Shown here piece after piece: positions 52,371 to 61,568 of a DNA stretch of 64,000 bases. A program made the position numbers and the translations under genes. Origin of the DNA: Algisphaera agarilytica. GTDB taxonomy: Bacteria > Planctomycetota > Phycisphaerae > Phycisphaerales > Phycisphaeraceae. Under the pieces are notes generated by a model. That model searched no databases. It had not been told where the DNA came from and worked only from the letters and a program-made list of their open reading frames with translations. Position 1 is the first letter of the stretch. Each line of letters begins with the position of its first letter. The DNA is taken from positions 1,302,001 through 1,366,000 of the forward strand of contig NZ_JACHGY010000001.1 of the NCBI RefSeq assembly GCF_014207595.1. The letters are read 5' to 3'.

Positions 52371-53894
52371 ATGCCGCTACCGCTGCTGCTCGCCGAGATC
52401 GCCGACTACGCCGACGAGGCCACCCTCGTGGCGAACCTGATCTTCATCGCAGACCTGGTCATCCGCGTCGGGCTCTCGGTACGGGTCGTGATGCGTCGGC
52501 ATTCGGTCGGCGTCTCGCTGTCCTGGCTCACGCTGATCCTGCTCATCCCGTTCGTCGGTGCGGGCATCTACCTCATCCTCGGCGAAAACCGCTTGGGCTC
52601 TCGCCGGGCTCAAGCCACCGTGCAGCTGCACAACGCCTTCGCCGGCTGGCGCTCCGAGCTGCGCGAGCAGCGGCCCCAGCCCGATTGGGAAGCGCTGCCC
52701 GTCGACGCCCAGCCGATCCACCGCCAGGCGACACGCGTCTCGGGCATGCCCGCCCTGCCCGGCAACCAGTTGGACCTGTACGACGACTCCCACGATGCGC
52801 TCGAAGCCATGGCCCGAGACATCGACGCGGCGCAAAACCGCGTGCACCTGGAGTTCTACATCTGGGCGGACGGCGGAGACGTGGACCTCATCGCCGACGC
52901 CCTGATCCGCGCCGCCGAGCGCGGCGTGACCTGCCGTATCCTGGTCGATGCGGTCGGCAGCAAGACCTTCCTCCGCCGATCCCCAAAACTCAAAGCGATG
53001 CGCAGCGCCGGGGTGCAGATTGTCGCGTCGCTGCCCGCGGGCTTGTTCCGGGCGATCTTCCGTCGGCTGGACCTACGCAACCACCGCAAGCTGCTGATCG
53101 TCGATGACCACATCGGCTACACCGGATCGCTGAACATGATCGACCCCAACACCTTCAAACAAGACGCGGGCGTCGGCAAGTGGATCGACGCGATGGTGCG
53201 CGTCCAGGGCCCGGCCGTCGAGGCGCTGGGCATGACCTTCCTCGAAGACTGGCAGCTCGAAACTCAGGAAGACCTGGGACAACTGGGTCGCGGCTCCGGG
53301 GCGGTTGTTCCCTCTGATGAGGACACGACAGGCGTCATGAAGCCCGGCGCGTCGGTCCAGGCGGTGCCGTCGGGCCCGTCGCTCAACCCCGAGTCGATCC
53401 ACCGCCTGCTCATCGGCGCGATCTACGCCGCCCGCGAATCGATCACGCTGACCACGCCCTACTTCGTCCCCGACGAGGCGCTGCTCATCGCGCTGACCTC
53501 CGCCGCGGCGCGTGGCGTCGACACGCTGATCATCCTGCCGAAGGAGAACGACTCGTTCCTCGTGCGTCACGCCAGCAACGCCTACCTCGGCGACCTGCTC
53601 CAGGCCGGGGTGAAAGTCGCCCAGTACCGCGACGGCCTCTTGCACACCAAATCCGTCACCATCGACTCCCACCTCGCCGCCTTCGGCACGGTCAACCTCG
53701 ACATGCGCTCGTTCTACCTCAACTTCGAGCTCACCCTGTTCATCTACGACACCAACTTCTCACGCAAACTCACCAGCCTCCAGCAGTCCTACCTCATGAA
53801 CTGCAACATGGCCAGCCTCGACGACTGGAAGAACCGCCCCCTCCGCACCCGCCTCCTCGACAACACCGCCCGCCTGCTCGGCCCGTTGCTCTGA
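52371..53894 (+). CDS. cls: Cardiolipin synthase (phospholipase D superfamily)
   Basis: 507 aa if ATG 52371 is the start (GTG 52338 is possible; neither has a strong RBS). Two hydrophobic segments near the N-terminus, then two PLD HxKxxxxD motifs: NHRKLLIVDDHIGYTGS and LHTKSVTIDSHLAAFGT, with linking LEFYIWADGGDV and FVPDEALLIALTSAAARGVD. The enzyme condenses two phosphatidylglycerols into cardiolipin at the cytoplasmic membrane. The full-length bacterial Cls arrangement is intact. Confidence 0.92.
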   Translation: MPLPLLLAEIADYADEATLVANLIFIADLVIRVGLSVRVVMRRHSVGVSLSWLTLILLIPFVGAGIYLILGENRLGSRRAQATVQLHNAFAGWRSELREQRPQPDWEALPVDAQPIHRQATRVSGMPALPGNQLDLYDDSHDALEAMARDIDAAQNRVHLEFYIWADGGDVDLIADALIRAAERGVTCRILVDAVGSKTFLRRSPKLKAMRSAGVQIVASLPAGLFRAIFRRLDLRNHRKLLIVDDHIGYTGSLNMIDPNTFKQDAGVGKWIDAMVRVQGPAVEALGMTFLEDWQLETQEDLGQLGRGSGAVVPSDEDTTGVMKPGASVQAVPSGPSLNPESIHRLLIGAIYAARESITLTTPYFVPDEALLIALTSAAARGVDTLIILPKENDSFLVRHASNAYLGDLLQAGVKVAQYRDGLLHTKSVTIDSHLAAFGTVNLDMRSFYLNFELTLFIYDTNFSRKLTSLQQSYLMNCNMASLDDWKNRPLRTRLLDNTARLLGPLL

Positions 53895-53983
53895 CCGCCC
53901 GGGGCGTGAGACTTTTTCTGCCGAATATCGTTACGCCGTTGCAGCACATCGCCCGCCCGATCCGTCATGACTGTAGACACACC

Positions 53984-55585
53984 ATGACGACACCCGATCC
54001 AACCAGTCTCATCCATCGTTTCCGCAACCACGGCGACACCGAGGCGTTCGGCACGCTCTTGTCGCTTTACGATCAGCCGATGTACGCCACCGCGTTCTCG
54101 ATCCTCCGCAACGACGCGGATGCGAACGACGCGGTTCAGGACGCGGCGATCCGGGCGATGCAGAACCTCGACGCCCTGGCCGACCCGCAGCGTTTCGGCG
54201 GCTGGCTGATGCGGATTGTGTTCGGCTGCAGCATCGACCGCCTGCGTACCCGGCGAGACACGCTCTCGCTGGACCACGACAACGCGAGTGAACCGCTCGC
54301 CGCGACCCACCGGCCCGGCGACCACCTCGATGCCCGTGAGTGGGCCGAGCAGCTTAATCGCGCCCTGGACCAACTCCCCCCGCGCTACCGTGCCCCCCTG
54401 CTGCTGTTCCACCTCGACGGGCTCAGCACCCAACAGGTCGCGCAGCACCTGGACATCCCCGCCGGAACCGCCCGCTCTCTGCTCAGCCGTGCCCGCGGCC
54501 GGCTCAGCGATCTGTTCCCCGACACCACTGAAGGCATCCCCGACATGGCCCACGACATCTTTCGCGAACAACAGGCATCCAACAGCCTTGTCGCTCAAGC
54601 CGAGCTCGGCTGCCTGCATGTGATGAACGGCGACGCGGCCGCGGACCAACTCCGCCAAGCCGAGCCGCCCGACCCGATCGTCGTCTGGTCCGACATCCTT
54701 CACGAAGGCCCCACGCCGGTCCGCGTCTCGCCGGACGCCTGGCGTCAGACCCGGGCCGAACACCTCGCTGCCATGGGCTTCGGCGACGCCGTTGGCATCC
54801 AAAAACACATGGCGGCAGCCGACGCCGCACTCGCCAACCCGGGCGACGGAAGGGAACGGGTTTTCTGGTTTGAACACGACCTGTACGACCAGCTGCTGCT
54901 GATCCGCCACCTCCACTGGCTCGCGCAGCACGACCCCGCGACGCGTTCGCGGGTGAGCCTGATCTGCATCGGCGAATTCCCCGGCATCCCGCGTTTCCTC
55001 GGCCTGGGCCAACTCCAACCCGACCAGATCATCTCGCTGCTCGACACCCGCCTGCCCCTCACTGCCGACCACATCGAACTCGGGCAGCGCGTCTGGGAAG
55101 ACTTCTGCAGCTGCGATCCCCAGCAACTTCGGAGCTGGCTCGACCGAGACACCGCGCACTTGCCCTTCCTCGACGCAGCGCTTCGGCGTCACTTCCAACA
55201 ATACCCCTCCACCTTCAACGGCCTGGGCCTCACCGAACAACTCCTGCTCGAAGAACTGCAAGCCGAATCGCTCACCGCATCCGAACTCTTTGCCAAAACT
55301 CAAGCGCGCGAGGCCGCCCCGTTCCTCGGCGACGCGGTGGTGTATCACTACCTCCAACGCTTGGTCGATGCGCCGACACCGCCGATGGTGATGGCCGCGG
55401 GAGATGAACGCGTGACGGCGGACACCCGACTCGAGCTGACCGATTTCGGGCGCCAACTTCTGTCCGGTGAAGCGGATTTCATCAAGGCCAACGGCATCGA
55501 TCGCTGGTTCGGCGGCGTCCACTTGACCATGGACCAAACCGAGTGGCGGTGGGATAACGCGTTGTGCACGCTGGTGCGGGTCTGA
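53984..55585 (+). CDS. ECF sigma factor fused to a DUF1835-like protein
   Basis: 533 aa from ATG 53984. Residues about 1-165 are an ECF sigma factor: sigma2 (FGTLLSLYDQPMYATAFSILRNDADANDAVQDAAIRAMQ, GGWLMRIVF) and sigma4 (ALDQLPPRYRAPLLLFHLDGLSTQQVAQHLDIPAGTARSLLSRARGRL). From about residue 200 the sequence reads CLHVMNGDAAADQLRQ...IVVWSDILHEGPTP, the opening of DUF1835 proteins, and ends with a winged-helix-like DUF3658-type region. The joint lies within one frame with no stop. The C-terminal part may sense something and control the sigma activity; a separate anti-sigma gene is not visible. Confidence 0.8.
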   Translation: MTTPDPTSLIHRFRNHGDTEAFGTLLSLYDQPMYATAFSILRNDADANDAVQDAAIRAMQNLDALADPQRFGGWLMRIVFGCSIDRLRTRRDTLSLDHDNASEPLAATHRPGDHLDAREWAEQLNRALDQLPPRYRAPLLLFHLDGLSTQQVAQHLDIPAGTARSLLSRARGRLSDLFPDTTEGIPDMAHDIFREQQASNSLVAQAELGCLHVMNGDAAADQLRQAEPPDPIVVWSDILHEGPTPVRVSPDAWRQTRAEHLAAMGFGDAVGIQKHMAAADAALANPGDGRERVFWFEHDLYDQLLLIRHLHWLAQHDPATRSRVSLICIGEFPGIPRFLGLGQLQPDQIISLLDTRLPLTADHIELGQRVWEDFCSCDPQQLRSWLDRDTAHLPFLDAALRRHFQQYPSTFNGLGLTEQLLLEELQAESLTASELFAKTQAREAAPFLGDAVVYHYLQRLVDAPTPPMVMAAGDERVTADTRLELTDFGRQLLSGEADFIKANGIDRWFGGVHLTMDQTEWRWDNALCTLVRV

Positions 55586-55591
55586 GCCGCG

Positions 55592-56509
55592 TTAGTTCGC
55601 TTCGACCCGCAGCCGAAGCTGCCAACGTTTTTCTTCTTGCGGCTGCAGAAAAACATCATCGCGTGGGGCGTGGGCGATGGCGTCGCTCAGGCGGCCGTAG
55701 GGCGCGTTGGTGGGTTCGATCGCCAGGTGCTGGTAGCCCTGCCACCCGCCGCGGTCCAGCCAGATCCCCAGCGTGTTCAACCACTCGCCCGCCTCAAACG
55801 CCATCGTCAACACGCCGACGCCCGGCTCCTCCATGCTCGCCTCGACCGTCTGGCCCCGCTGCGCATCAAGCGGGTAAAAGAGCTTCGTGCAGCTGCCCTC
55901 GGGGAAGCTGGCGCCGTCGAAGCTGAGGCCCGGCGAGAGGTCGGGGAACGCCACCTCCTGGCCATCCTCCAACGGCATCCCGACCGCCGCCTCGACTTCA
56001 CCCAAGCAACCCGCGAGCCGCGGAATCCGCAGCCGTGTCCTTGGCGTGAGGGTGAACAACGGGTGAATGCACCACAACACCGGCACCTCGGCGTCCGTCG
56101 GGTTCTGCAGCGCGTAATCCAGCAACACGGTGTCGCCCTCGACCTGCAGGCTGCGCGAAAAGACCAACGCCCCCGCGCAGAGCTCGACCCGCATCGCGAT
56201 GCGCTCTGGCCCACCCGGATCTTGCGGAAGCACTTCCCACGGCTTGCTCCACGCCTCGCCGTGGTCGGCCAAGGGCGAGCCGCCGACTTCGCACGGCGCC
56301 ACCGTCGGGATGCACTCGTCGATCCCCGTCATCATGCTGTCCTCGAACGCATCGTTGGGGTCGTTGGCGAACAACGCCGCCTCGCGGTCGGCCGACCACA
56401 ACCATTCGTAGCCGTTGCGCTGGTCGCGGATCGAAATGATCTTCCCGCCGAGCTCGGGCACCACCTCAATACGCAGGGGGCCGCTTTCAATCACTTGGGT
56501 CTGAAACAT
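55592..56509 (-). CDS. Aldose 1-epimerase-like (galactose mutarotase fold) protein
   Basis: 305 aa from ATG 56509. Beta-sandwich of the galactose-mutarotase superfamily: LRIEVVPELGGKIISIRDQRNGYEWLW at the start, DECIPTVAPCEV, LDYALQNPTDAEVPVLWCIHPLF (His position of the active site), and AIEPTNAPYGRLSDAI at the end. Members interconvert sugar anomers or bind sugars. It sits 6 bases after the opposing sigma-fusion stop, tail to tail. The frame continues upstream to 56833 without support. Confidence 0.8.
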   Translation of the reverse strand: MFQTQVIESGPLRIEVVPELGGKIISIRDQRNGYEWLWSADREAALFANDPNDAFEDSMMTGIDECIPTVAPCEVGGSPLADHGEAWSKPWEVLPQDPGGPERIAMRVELCAGALVFSRSLQVEGDTVLLDYALQNPTDAEVPVLWCIHPLFTLTPRTRLRIPRLAGCLGEVEAAVGMPLEDGQEVAFPDLSPGLSFDGASFPEGSCTKLFYPLDAQRGQTVEASMEEPGVGVLTMAFEAGEWLNTLGIWLDRGGWQGYQHLAIEPTNAPYGRLSDAIAHAPRDDVFLQPQEEKRWQLRLRVEAN

Positions 56510-56714
56510 ACGGGTCTCGATTCGCGGGGGTATGGCTACAGCTCGGGGACAAGCACGACAACATACCAACCACACCCGGTCGAGCCACACAGCAGGCACA
56601 ACCGTCACAACCCCTACCCCGCCCAAGCCCGATCTCCCGGACCCCGCTTTTCCCTTGCCGACCGCGACGCGTGGAGCATGTTTATCGCATTCCACCTTCT
56701 TACCGGAGCCCGCT

Positions 56715-57386
56715 ATGTTTTTCCGCTCGTCGATGATCGCAGCCACCCTCACCGCCGCCGTCCTGTCCTCGGCCGCGCACGCCGCGAGCGTGCCCGCCGG
56801 CAGCCAACTCATCGACACCCTCTTCACGGCCAACGGCGGCAGCGGACAAGTCGTCGACTACGACACCCTCCGCGTCGAGATCGGCTTCGCTCAACCCGGC
56901 AACGCGATCATCAACGTGCTGGGCCCGATGGACGGCACCCTGTTTACCAACCGCCAGCTCACCACCGATGACGACGGCACCCGTCTCGTCGCCACCGCCG
57001 ACAACGACCCCGGGTTCAACGACTTTGTCGCCGCCCTGACCCAGCCCGCCGGCCGGGTGGTCAACTCCCGCCTCACCGCGCTGCCCGACCAGCAACCCGA
57101 TTTTTTCCTGGCCAACTTCGCCAAAGAACTGCCCGCCTCGGCCCAGGCGATCGATTGGTCGGACTGGCAGATCGACGCGGTCGAGCTGGTGATCAAGGAA
57201 ATCGAGATCGCCCCCGTCCAGTTCAACCGCGACGCGTCGGGCACCACCGTCTTCCTGCAACAGGAAGTCAACGTCTTCGGCCGGGCCGCGGTCCAGGCCG
57301 TGCCCACCCCCACCGCCGCCGCGGCCGGGCTCGGGTTGATCGGACTGATGGCCGGCCGACGCCGTAAGACGTCCGACGAAGACTAA
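56715..57386 (+). CDS. PEP-CTERM-like exported protein
   Basis: 223 aa from ATG 56715. Signal peptide (MIAATLTAAVLSSAAHA) and a C-terminal sorting signal of VPTPTAAAAG, a hydrophobic stretch, then GRRRK: the tripartite PEP-CTERM architecture in its planctomycetal VPTP form. An exosortase would cleave it and link it to the surface or exopolysaccharide. The mature part is beta-rich with no family known to me. The cluster at 1-7.4 kb has the usual partner functions, but no exosortase gene is visible in the window. Confidence 0.8.
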   Translation: MFFRSSMIAATLTAAVLSSAAHAASVPAGSQLIDTLFTANGGSGQVVDYDTLRVEIGFAQPGNAIINVLGPMDGTLFTNRQLTTDDDGTRLVATADNDPGFNDFVAALTQPAGRVVNSRLTALPDQQPDFFLANFAKELPASAQAIDWSDWQIDAVELVIKEIEIAPVQFNRDASGTTVFLQQEVNVFGRAAVQAVPTPTAAAAGLGLIGLMAGRRRKTSDED

Positions 57387-57468
57387 TCCACCGCATGACA
57401 TTCACACAACGCTGACACGGCGGGTTTATCGTTCGCGGGTCCTTAATCACCCCAACGAGAAACCCGCC

Positions 57469-57699
57469 ATGTCTGATGTTGAGAAAGCCGACCGCGACCT
57501 CGAAAAAACCTACCCCATCGATCAGTTCATCGCCAAGCTCCGCCGCCTGGCCGACGACCTGGAAGCGGGTGAGCAGTTCGAGATCCAGATCGCCGGTGAA
57601 CGCATCTACGTCCCCGTCCGCGCGACGTACAACATCGAACACGAGCGCGAAGACGGCAACGAAGAGATCGAGTTCCAGATCAAGTGGAGCGCCGAGTAA
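57469..57699 (+). CDS. Amphi-Trp domain protein
   Basis: 76 aa. Typical small domain: residues 10-40 helical (DLEKTYPIDQFIAKLRRLADDLEAG) followed by beta-strands QFEIQIAGERIYVPVRATYNIEHERE and the closing EEIEFQIKWS that gives the domain its name. Its role is not established. An AACGAGAAA stretch precedes the start. Placed alone between the PEP-CTERM gene and the convergent GH16 gene. Confidence 0.85.
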   Translation: MSDVEKADRDLEKTYPIDQFIAKLRRLADDLEAGEQFEIQIAGERIYVPVRATYNIEHEREDGNEEIEFQIKWSAE

Positions 57700-57739
57700 G
57701 CCGCGATCTGCGATTAATCACTGCTGTACCACGCGACAC

Positions 57740-59122
57740 TTATTCCGCAATTTCGAACACGAGTTGGGACACGTTGCCGACCACGCCGGCCGCGCTACCC
57801 TCGGGCATCGTCAGGCGCAGGACCTGTGCACCCTGCTCGAGTTCGACCACGCCCAGCGACACCGTCTGCCAGTTCTGCCAGTCGCCGGTGTCGGGGATCA
57901 CGGCCGCCTCGCCGATCGGTTGGCCGTTCAGGTCGAGTTGGAGCACGCCGCCCGGGCCTTTGCACGCCACGTGTGCGGTGACTTGGTACTTGCCCGCCTG
58001 CTGAACATCGAGGTCGTAAGCCAACCACTCCCCGGGTGATGTCCAGCCCACGCTGAAGTCCACGCCCTCCTGCGAGCAGTAGCCCAGGTCCACGCCTTCG
58101 CTCTGCCGGAACGCGCCGCTGCCCTGGTTGGCGGCGTCGGCGTCGTGATAGCCCACGCCTTCGCCGCCCGGACGGAAGTGCGCCGCCTGCACCACACCCG
58201 GAATCGGCTTGGGCTCCAGCACCGCTTCGAGCTTGGCCTGCTCGACCAGGATGTGGTTGGCTTTACGCGCTTCGTGATACGCCGCCAGCTCGGCGTCGTC
58301 GTACGCTAGGTTCTGATCCCGGTACACCCGCACGTAATCAATCAGCATCTGCTGAGGGAACTGTGTCGTCTCGTCCGGGTAGCCCGGCCAGGCCCCGCCC
58401 ACGGCAATATTCAGAATCACGAAGTGCGGGACTTCAAACGCCCACTCGTTCAACCCCGCGTCTTCGGGGGTCCGCGTGTGATACAGCTCGCCGTCGACGT
58501 ACCAACGGATTTCCTTGGGCTCCCACTCCACCGCGTACACGTGGAAGCCGTCCGCAAACGAGCCGCCGTCGGCGAGGTGGTACGAACCCTGCAGGCCCGC
58601 CCCGGCGGAGTAGCCCGGGCCGTGCAATGTGCCGTGAACTTCGTGGGGCTTGTGGCCGAGCAGTTCCATGATGTCGATCTCGCCGCACGCCGGCCAACCT
58701 TCGCTGGTGATCGTGTCGCCCAACATCCAGAACGCCGGCCAAATCCCTTGGCCCTCGGGCAGTTTCAATCGGCCCTCGATCCGACCGTAGCGCTGCGAGA
58801 AAATCCCCTGCGTCTTGATCCGTGCAGAGGTGAACTCCGCCGCGATGCCGTCCTCGCCCGTTCGGTTTTCCCGACGCGCTTCGATGATGAGCATGCCGTT
58901 GCCGTCGTAAAACGCGTTGTCGTTGCCTGGCGTGTAGGTCTGGGGTTCCTGGTTGCCCCACCCCCAGCCGCCGATGTCGTGCACCCACTTCGCCGGGTCG
59001 GGCGCTGCGCCCTGTTCGCCATCGCCTTCCTCCGCGAAGACGAGTTCCCAAGCGGGGCCGTCCTGCACCTGAGCACAGCCCACCAGCGCAAGCATCCACA
59101 AACAACATCCCAATCGCAGCAT
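57740..59122 (-). CDS. GH16 lipoprotein (laminarinase/agarase type) with C-terminal CBM6-like domain
   Basis: 460 aa. Lipobox LALVGC (Cys16), so membrane-anchored. The GH16 catalytic motif is ExDxxE: Glu138-Ile-Asp140-Ile-Met-Glu143 in CGEIDIMELLG, with IEGRLKLPEGQGIWPAFWML before it and FHVYAVEWEPKEIRWYVDGE after. This is close to GH16_3 beta-1,3-glucanases (laminarinases), though agarases are related. Residues about 315-460 form a CBM6-like beta-sandwich (SVGWTSPGEWLAYDLDVQQAGKY). It would degrade algal glucans at the cell surface. Confidence 0.9.
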   Translation of the reverse strand: MLRLGCCLWMLALVGCAQVQDGPAWELVFAEEGDGEQGAAPDPAKWVHDIGGWGWGNQEPQTYTPGNDNAFYDGNGMLIIEARRENRTGEDGIAAEFTSARIKTQGIFSQRYGRIEGRLKLPEGQGIWPAFWMLGDTITSEGWPACGEIDIMELLGHKPHEVHGTLHGPGYSAGAGLQGSYHLADGGSFADGFHVYAVEWEPKEIRWYVDGELYHTRTPEDAGLNEWAFEVPHFVILNIAVGGAWPGYPDETTQFPQQMLIDYVRVYRDQNLAYDDAELAAYHEARKANHILVEQAKLEAVLEPKPIPGVVQAAHFRPGGEGVGYHDADAANQGSGAFRQSEGVDLGYCSQEGVDFSVGWTSPGEWLAYDLDVQQAGKYQVTAHVACKGPGGVLQLDLNGQPIGEAAVIPDTGDWQNWQTVSLGVVELEQGAQVLRLTMPEGSAAGVVGNVSQLVFEIAE

Positions 59123-59225
59123 CGATCGATTCCTGAATTCGAGAAATGAAAAATAGACGTAAGTATGCTAGCCGACCCGCGGGGGCGGATTCAATCCAGA
59201 CGCAGGCCGAACTTAGCGTGGGCGG

Positions 59226-61403
59226 CTACTTCCGGCGGAGGCCTTTGTTTTTGCGGATGGGCTTGCCGCCGCCGCCCGCAAAGGGGGCCGGGGCGAGCGA
59301 GTGCCCGCCGTCGGAATTCTTGGTTTTGGACTTCTTCTTCACGCCGCCGCCGGGCTTGCCCGCGAGTTTCTTGCCCGCCTTGGCTTTGTGCTTGGGCTTG
59401 AATTTGTTGGGCTTGAACTTCTTGTCCGATGGGCTGTCGGCCGAAGGATTGAACTTGCCCTTGGGTTTGAACTTGGTCTTACCCTTGGGCTTCTTCGGGG
59501 CGGGCGTGGCGTCGGATGGCGCATGGCCTCCCGACGGCTTGGGCTTGTGGGGGCGCGGGTGGTGCTTGATCGGCTGGTGGCGCTTGGTGGGCGCGTGCGC
59601 GGGGCCGGTGTGGGTGACCTCGTCGCGCGGGGCCGAGGCGAGCTTGATGCGCAGCGGCTTGCCGAGCACGGTGGTGCGCTGCAGCAGGTCGTAGACGTTG
59701 CTGGGCATGCCCTCGGGCAGTTCGAGCGTGCTGTAGGAATCGAAGATGCGGATCTTGTTGATGTCCTGGCCGTCGAGGCCGGTCTCGTTGGCGATCGCGC
59801 CGACCAGGTGACCCGCACGTACACCATCGGCCCGACCGACCGCCACGCGGTACAGCTCGCCGCCCCCGCCAATCGGCGCACGCGGCGCGGGACGGTCCGA
59901 ACGGTCGAAGCGCGGCTTCTCCGAACGGGGCGCATCGCGTCGCGGCCGATCGGGCGAACTGCTGGGTGCGCTGCCCGACGGCGCACGGGTGCCGCCGAGC
60001 ACAGACGCCATCGCCGGGCCCACGAGGAACGCCGCGACATCCGCCGCGTCGCGCCCCGTCTCCTCACAGATCGCATCGATGAAGCCACGCAGCTTCGGCG
60101 GCTTGGGCGCTTCGTCTTCGCCCTCACCCGACGGCTTGCGGGTCAGGCGTTCCTTGAGCTGATCGCCGAAGCGCTCGAGCTGGATCGCGTGCACATCCGC
60201 GGCGGTGGGCAGCAGCATCTTCTCGATCGGCTTGCCGGTCGCTCGTTCGATGTTGATCAGCAGTCGGCGTTGGCGGTTCTCCACGAATAGGATCGCCTCG
60301 CCCGTCCGGCCCGCGCGTCCCGTCCGGCCGATGCGGTGGATGTACGCCTCCGAGTCCTCGGGCACGTCGAAGTTGAACACGTGAGAGATGCTCTCGACAT
60401 CGATCCCCCGCGCCGCGACGTCCGTCGCCACCACGAGTTTTAATCGGCCCTTGCGTAGCGCCTCGATCGTCCGCTCCCGCTGGGCCTGGGGCACGTCGCC
60501 CGACAGCGGCGCGGCGGGGAAGCCCGCATCTTCGAGTGAGCGGGCCAGTTCGGACGTCGCCGAACGAGTGCGCACGAACACGATCGCAGCGTCGACCGGC
60601 TCGGTCGCCAGCAATCGACACAACGCCTCGACCTTACGCACACCCTCGACCCGCCAGTAGCGCTGCCGCACGGTGTCGGCCGTCTTGCTCCCGCCCTGGA
60701 TCGTGATCCGTTCGGGGTTCTCCAATTGCTTCTCGGCGATCTTCTTGATCGCGTGGGGCATCGTCGCGCTGAAGAGCGCGACCTGCCGGCCGGGCGGGGT
60801 CTCGCTGAGGACCCACTCGACGTCTTCCACGAAACCCATCCGCAGCATCTCGTCGGCCTCGTCCAACACGAGGGTGCGCACGTTCGACACGTCCAGCGTG
60901 CCGCGGCGCATGTGGTCCATGATCCGGCCCGGCGTGCCGACAACGACATCCACGCCGCGCTGCAGCGGGATCGCCTGGCCACGGAAGTCGGCCCCGCCGT
61001 ACACCGCGAGCACGCGCACCTTCTTCATCTTGCGGGAGTAGCGGGCGAAGTTGTCGGCCACTTGGATCGCCAGCTCACGCGTTGGCGCGAGGATAAGCGC
61101 CTTGGGGCCTTTGGACTTCTTGCCGTCTTCGTCACCCGATTCTTGCGCGGCAGCAAGTTGGCCGAGGATCGGCAGCGCGAACGCCGCGGTCTTGCCGGTG
61201 CCCGTCTGGGCCTGGCCGATCACGTCACGGCCCTCCAAGAGGAACGGGATGATCGCCGCCTGGATCGGCGAAGGGGTCTCGTAGCCGTCCTCGGCCAGCG
61301 CGGCCTGGACCGCCTCGGGCAGGGCGAGGTCGGCAAAGCGGACGGAGGTCGCCGCGTCGTCCCCGGCGTCGGGGGCGGGCGTGGGTTCAGATTCAGAAGT
61401 CAT
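59226..61403 (-). CDS. DEAD-box RNA helicase with DbpA-type RNA-binding domain and basic tail
   Basis: 725 aa from ATG 61403. Helicase motifs in order: Q motif YETPSPIQAAIIP, Walker A AQTGTGKTAAF, PTRELAIQV, TPGRI, LVLDEADEML, SAT, then IVFVRTRSATSELA, ATDVAARGIDV, and HRIGRTGRAGR. After it a DbpA/CsdA-type domain (LYRVAVGRADGVRAGHLVGAIANETGLDG) and a Lys/Pro-rich tail of about 110 residues. Likely functions are ribosome assembly or cold adaptation. Upstream and divergent from pilT. Confidence 0.93.
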   Translation of the reverse strand: MTSESEPTPAPDAGDDAATSVRFADLALPEAVQAALAEDGYETPSPIQAAIIPFLLEGRDVIGQAQTGTGKTAAFALPILGQLAAAQESGDEDGKKSKGPKALILAPTRELAIQVADNFARYSRKMKKVRVLAVYGGADFRGQAIPLQRGVDVVVGTPGRIMDHMRRGTLDVSNVRTLVLDEADEMLRMGFVEDVEWVLSETPPGRQVALFSATMPHAIKKIAEKQLENPERITIQGGSKTADTVRQRYWRVEGVRKVEALCRLLATEPVDAAIVFVRTRSATSELARSLEDAGFPAAPLSGDVPQAQRERTIEALRKGRLKLVVATDVAARGIDVESISHVFNFDVPEDSEAYIHRIGRTGRAGRTGEAILFVENRQRRLLINIERATGKPIEKMLLPTAADVHAIQLERFGDQLKERLTRKPSGEGEDEAPKPPKLRGFIDAICEETGRDAADVAAFLVGPAMASVLGGTRAPSGSAPSSSPDRPRRDAPRSEKPRFDRSDRPAPRAPIGGGGELYRVAVGRADGVRAGHLVGAIANETGLDGQDINKIRIFDSYSTLELPEGMPSNVYDLLQRTTVLGKPLRIKLASAPRDEVTHTGPAHAPTKRHQPIKHHPRPHKPKPSGGHAPSDATPAPKKPKGKTKFKPKGKFNPSADSPSDKKFKPNKFKPKHKAKAGKKLAGKPGGGVKKKSKTKNSDGGHSLAPAPFAGGGGKPIRKNKGLRRK

Positions 61404-61568
61404 ACGGGTCGTCGCGTGGGGGTGGGGTGGGGCTGCGTCGGGCGTCAGCCAATCCAACAGGGTACCGCAATCCGCGCCAAATCTCCATGACCCCATACGC
61501 TCCGCTCGCCCCAGGCTTTATCATGCGTGCTCCTCTCTGCTTCCCCCATTCTGACCGGAGCGCCCCGC

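Noticed and set aside
53789-55537. Minus-strand ORF of 582 codons
   Set aside because: Antisense to the sigma-DUF1835 fusion, with low-complexity Gly/Val/Arg sequence and no recognisable domain.
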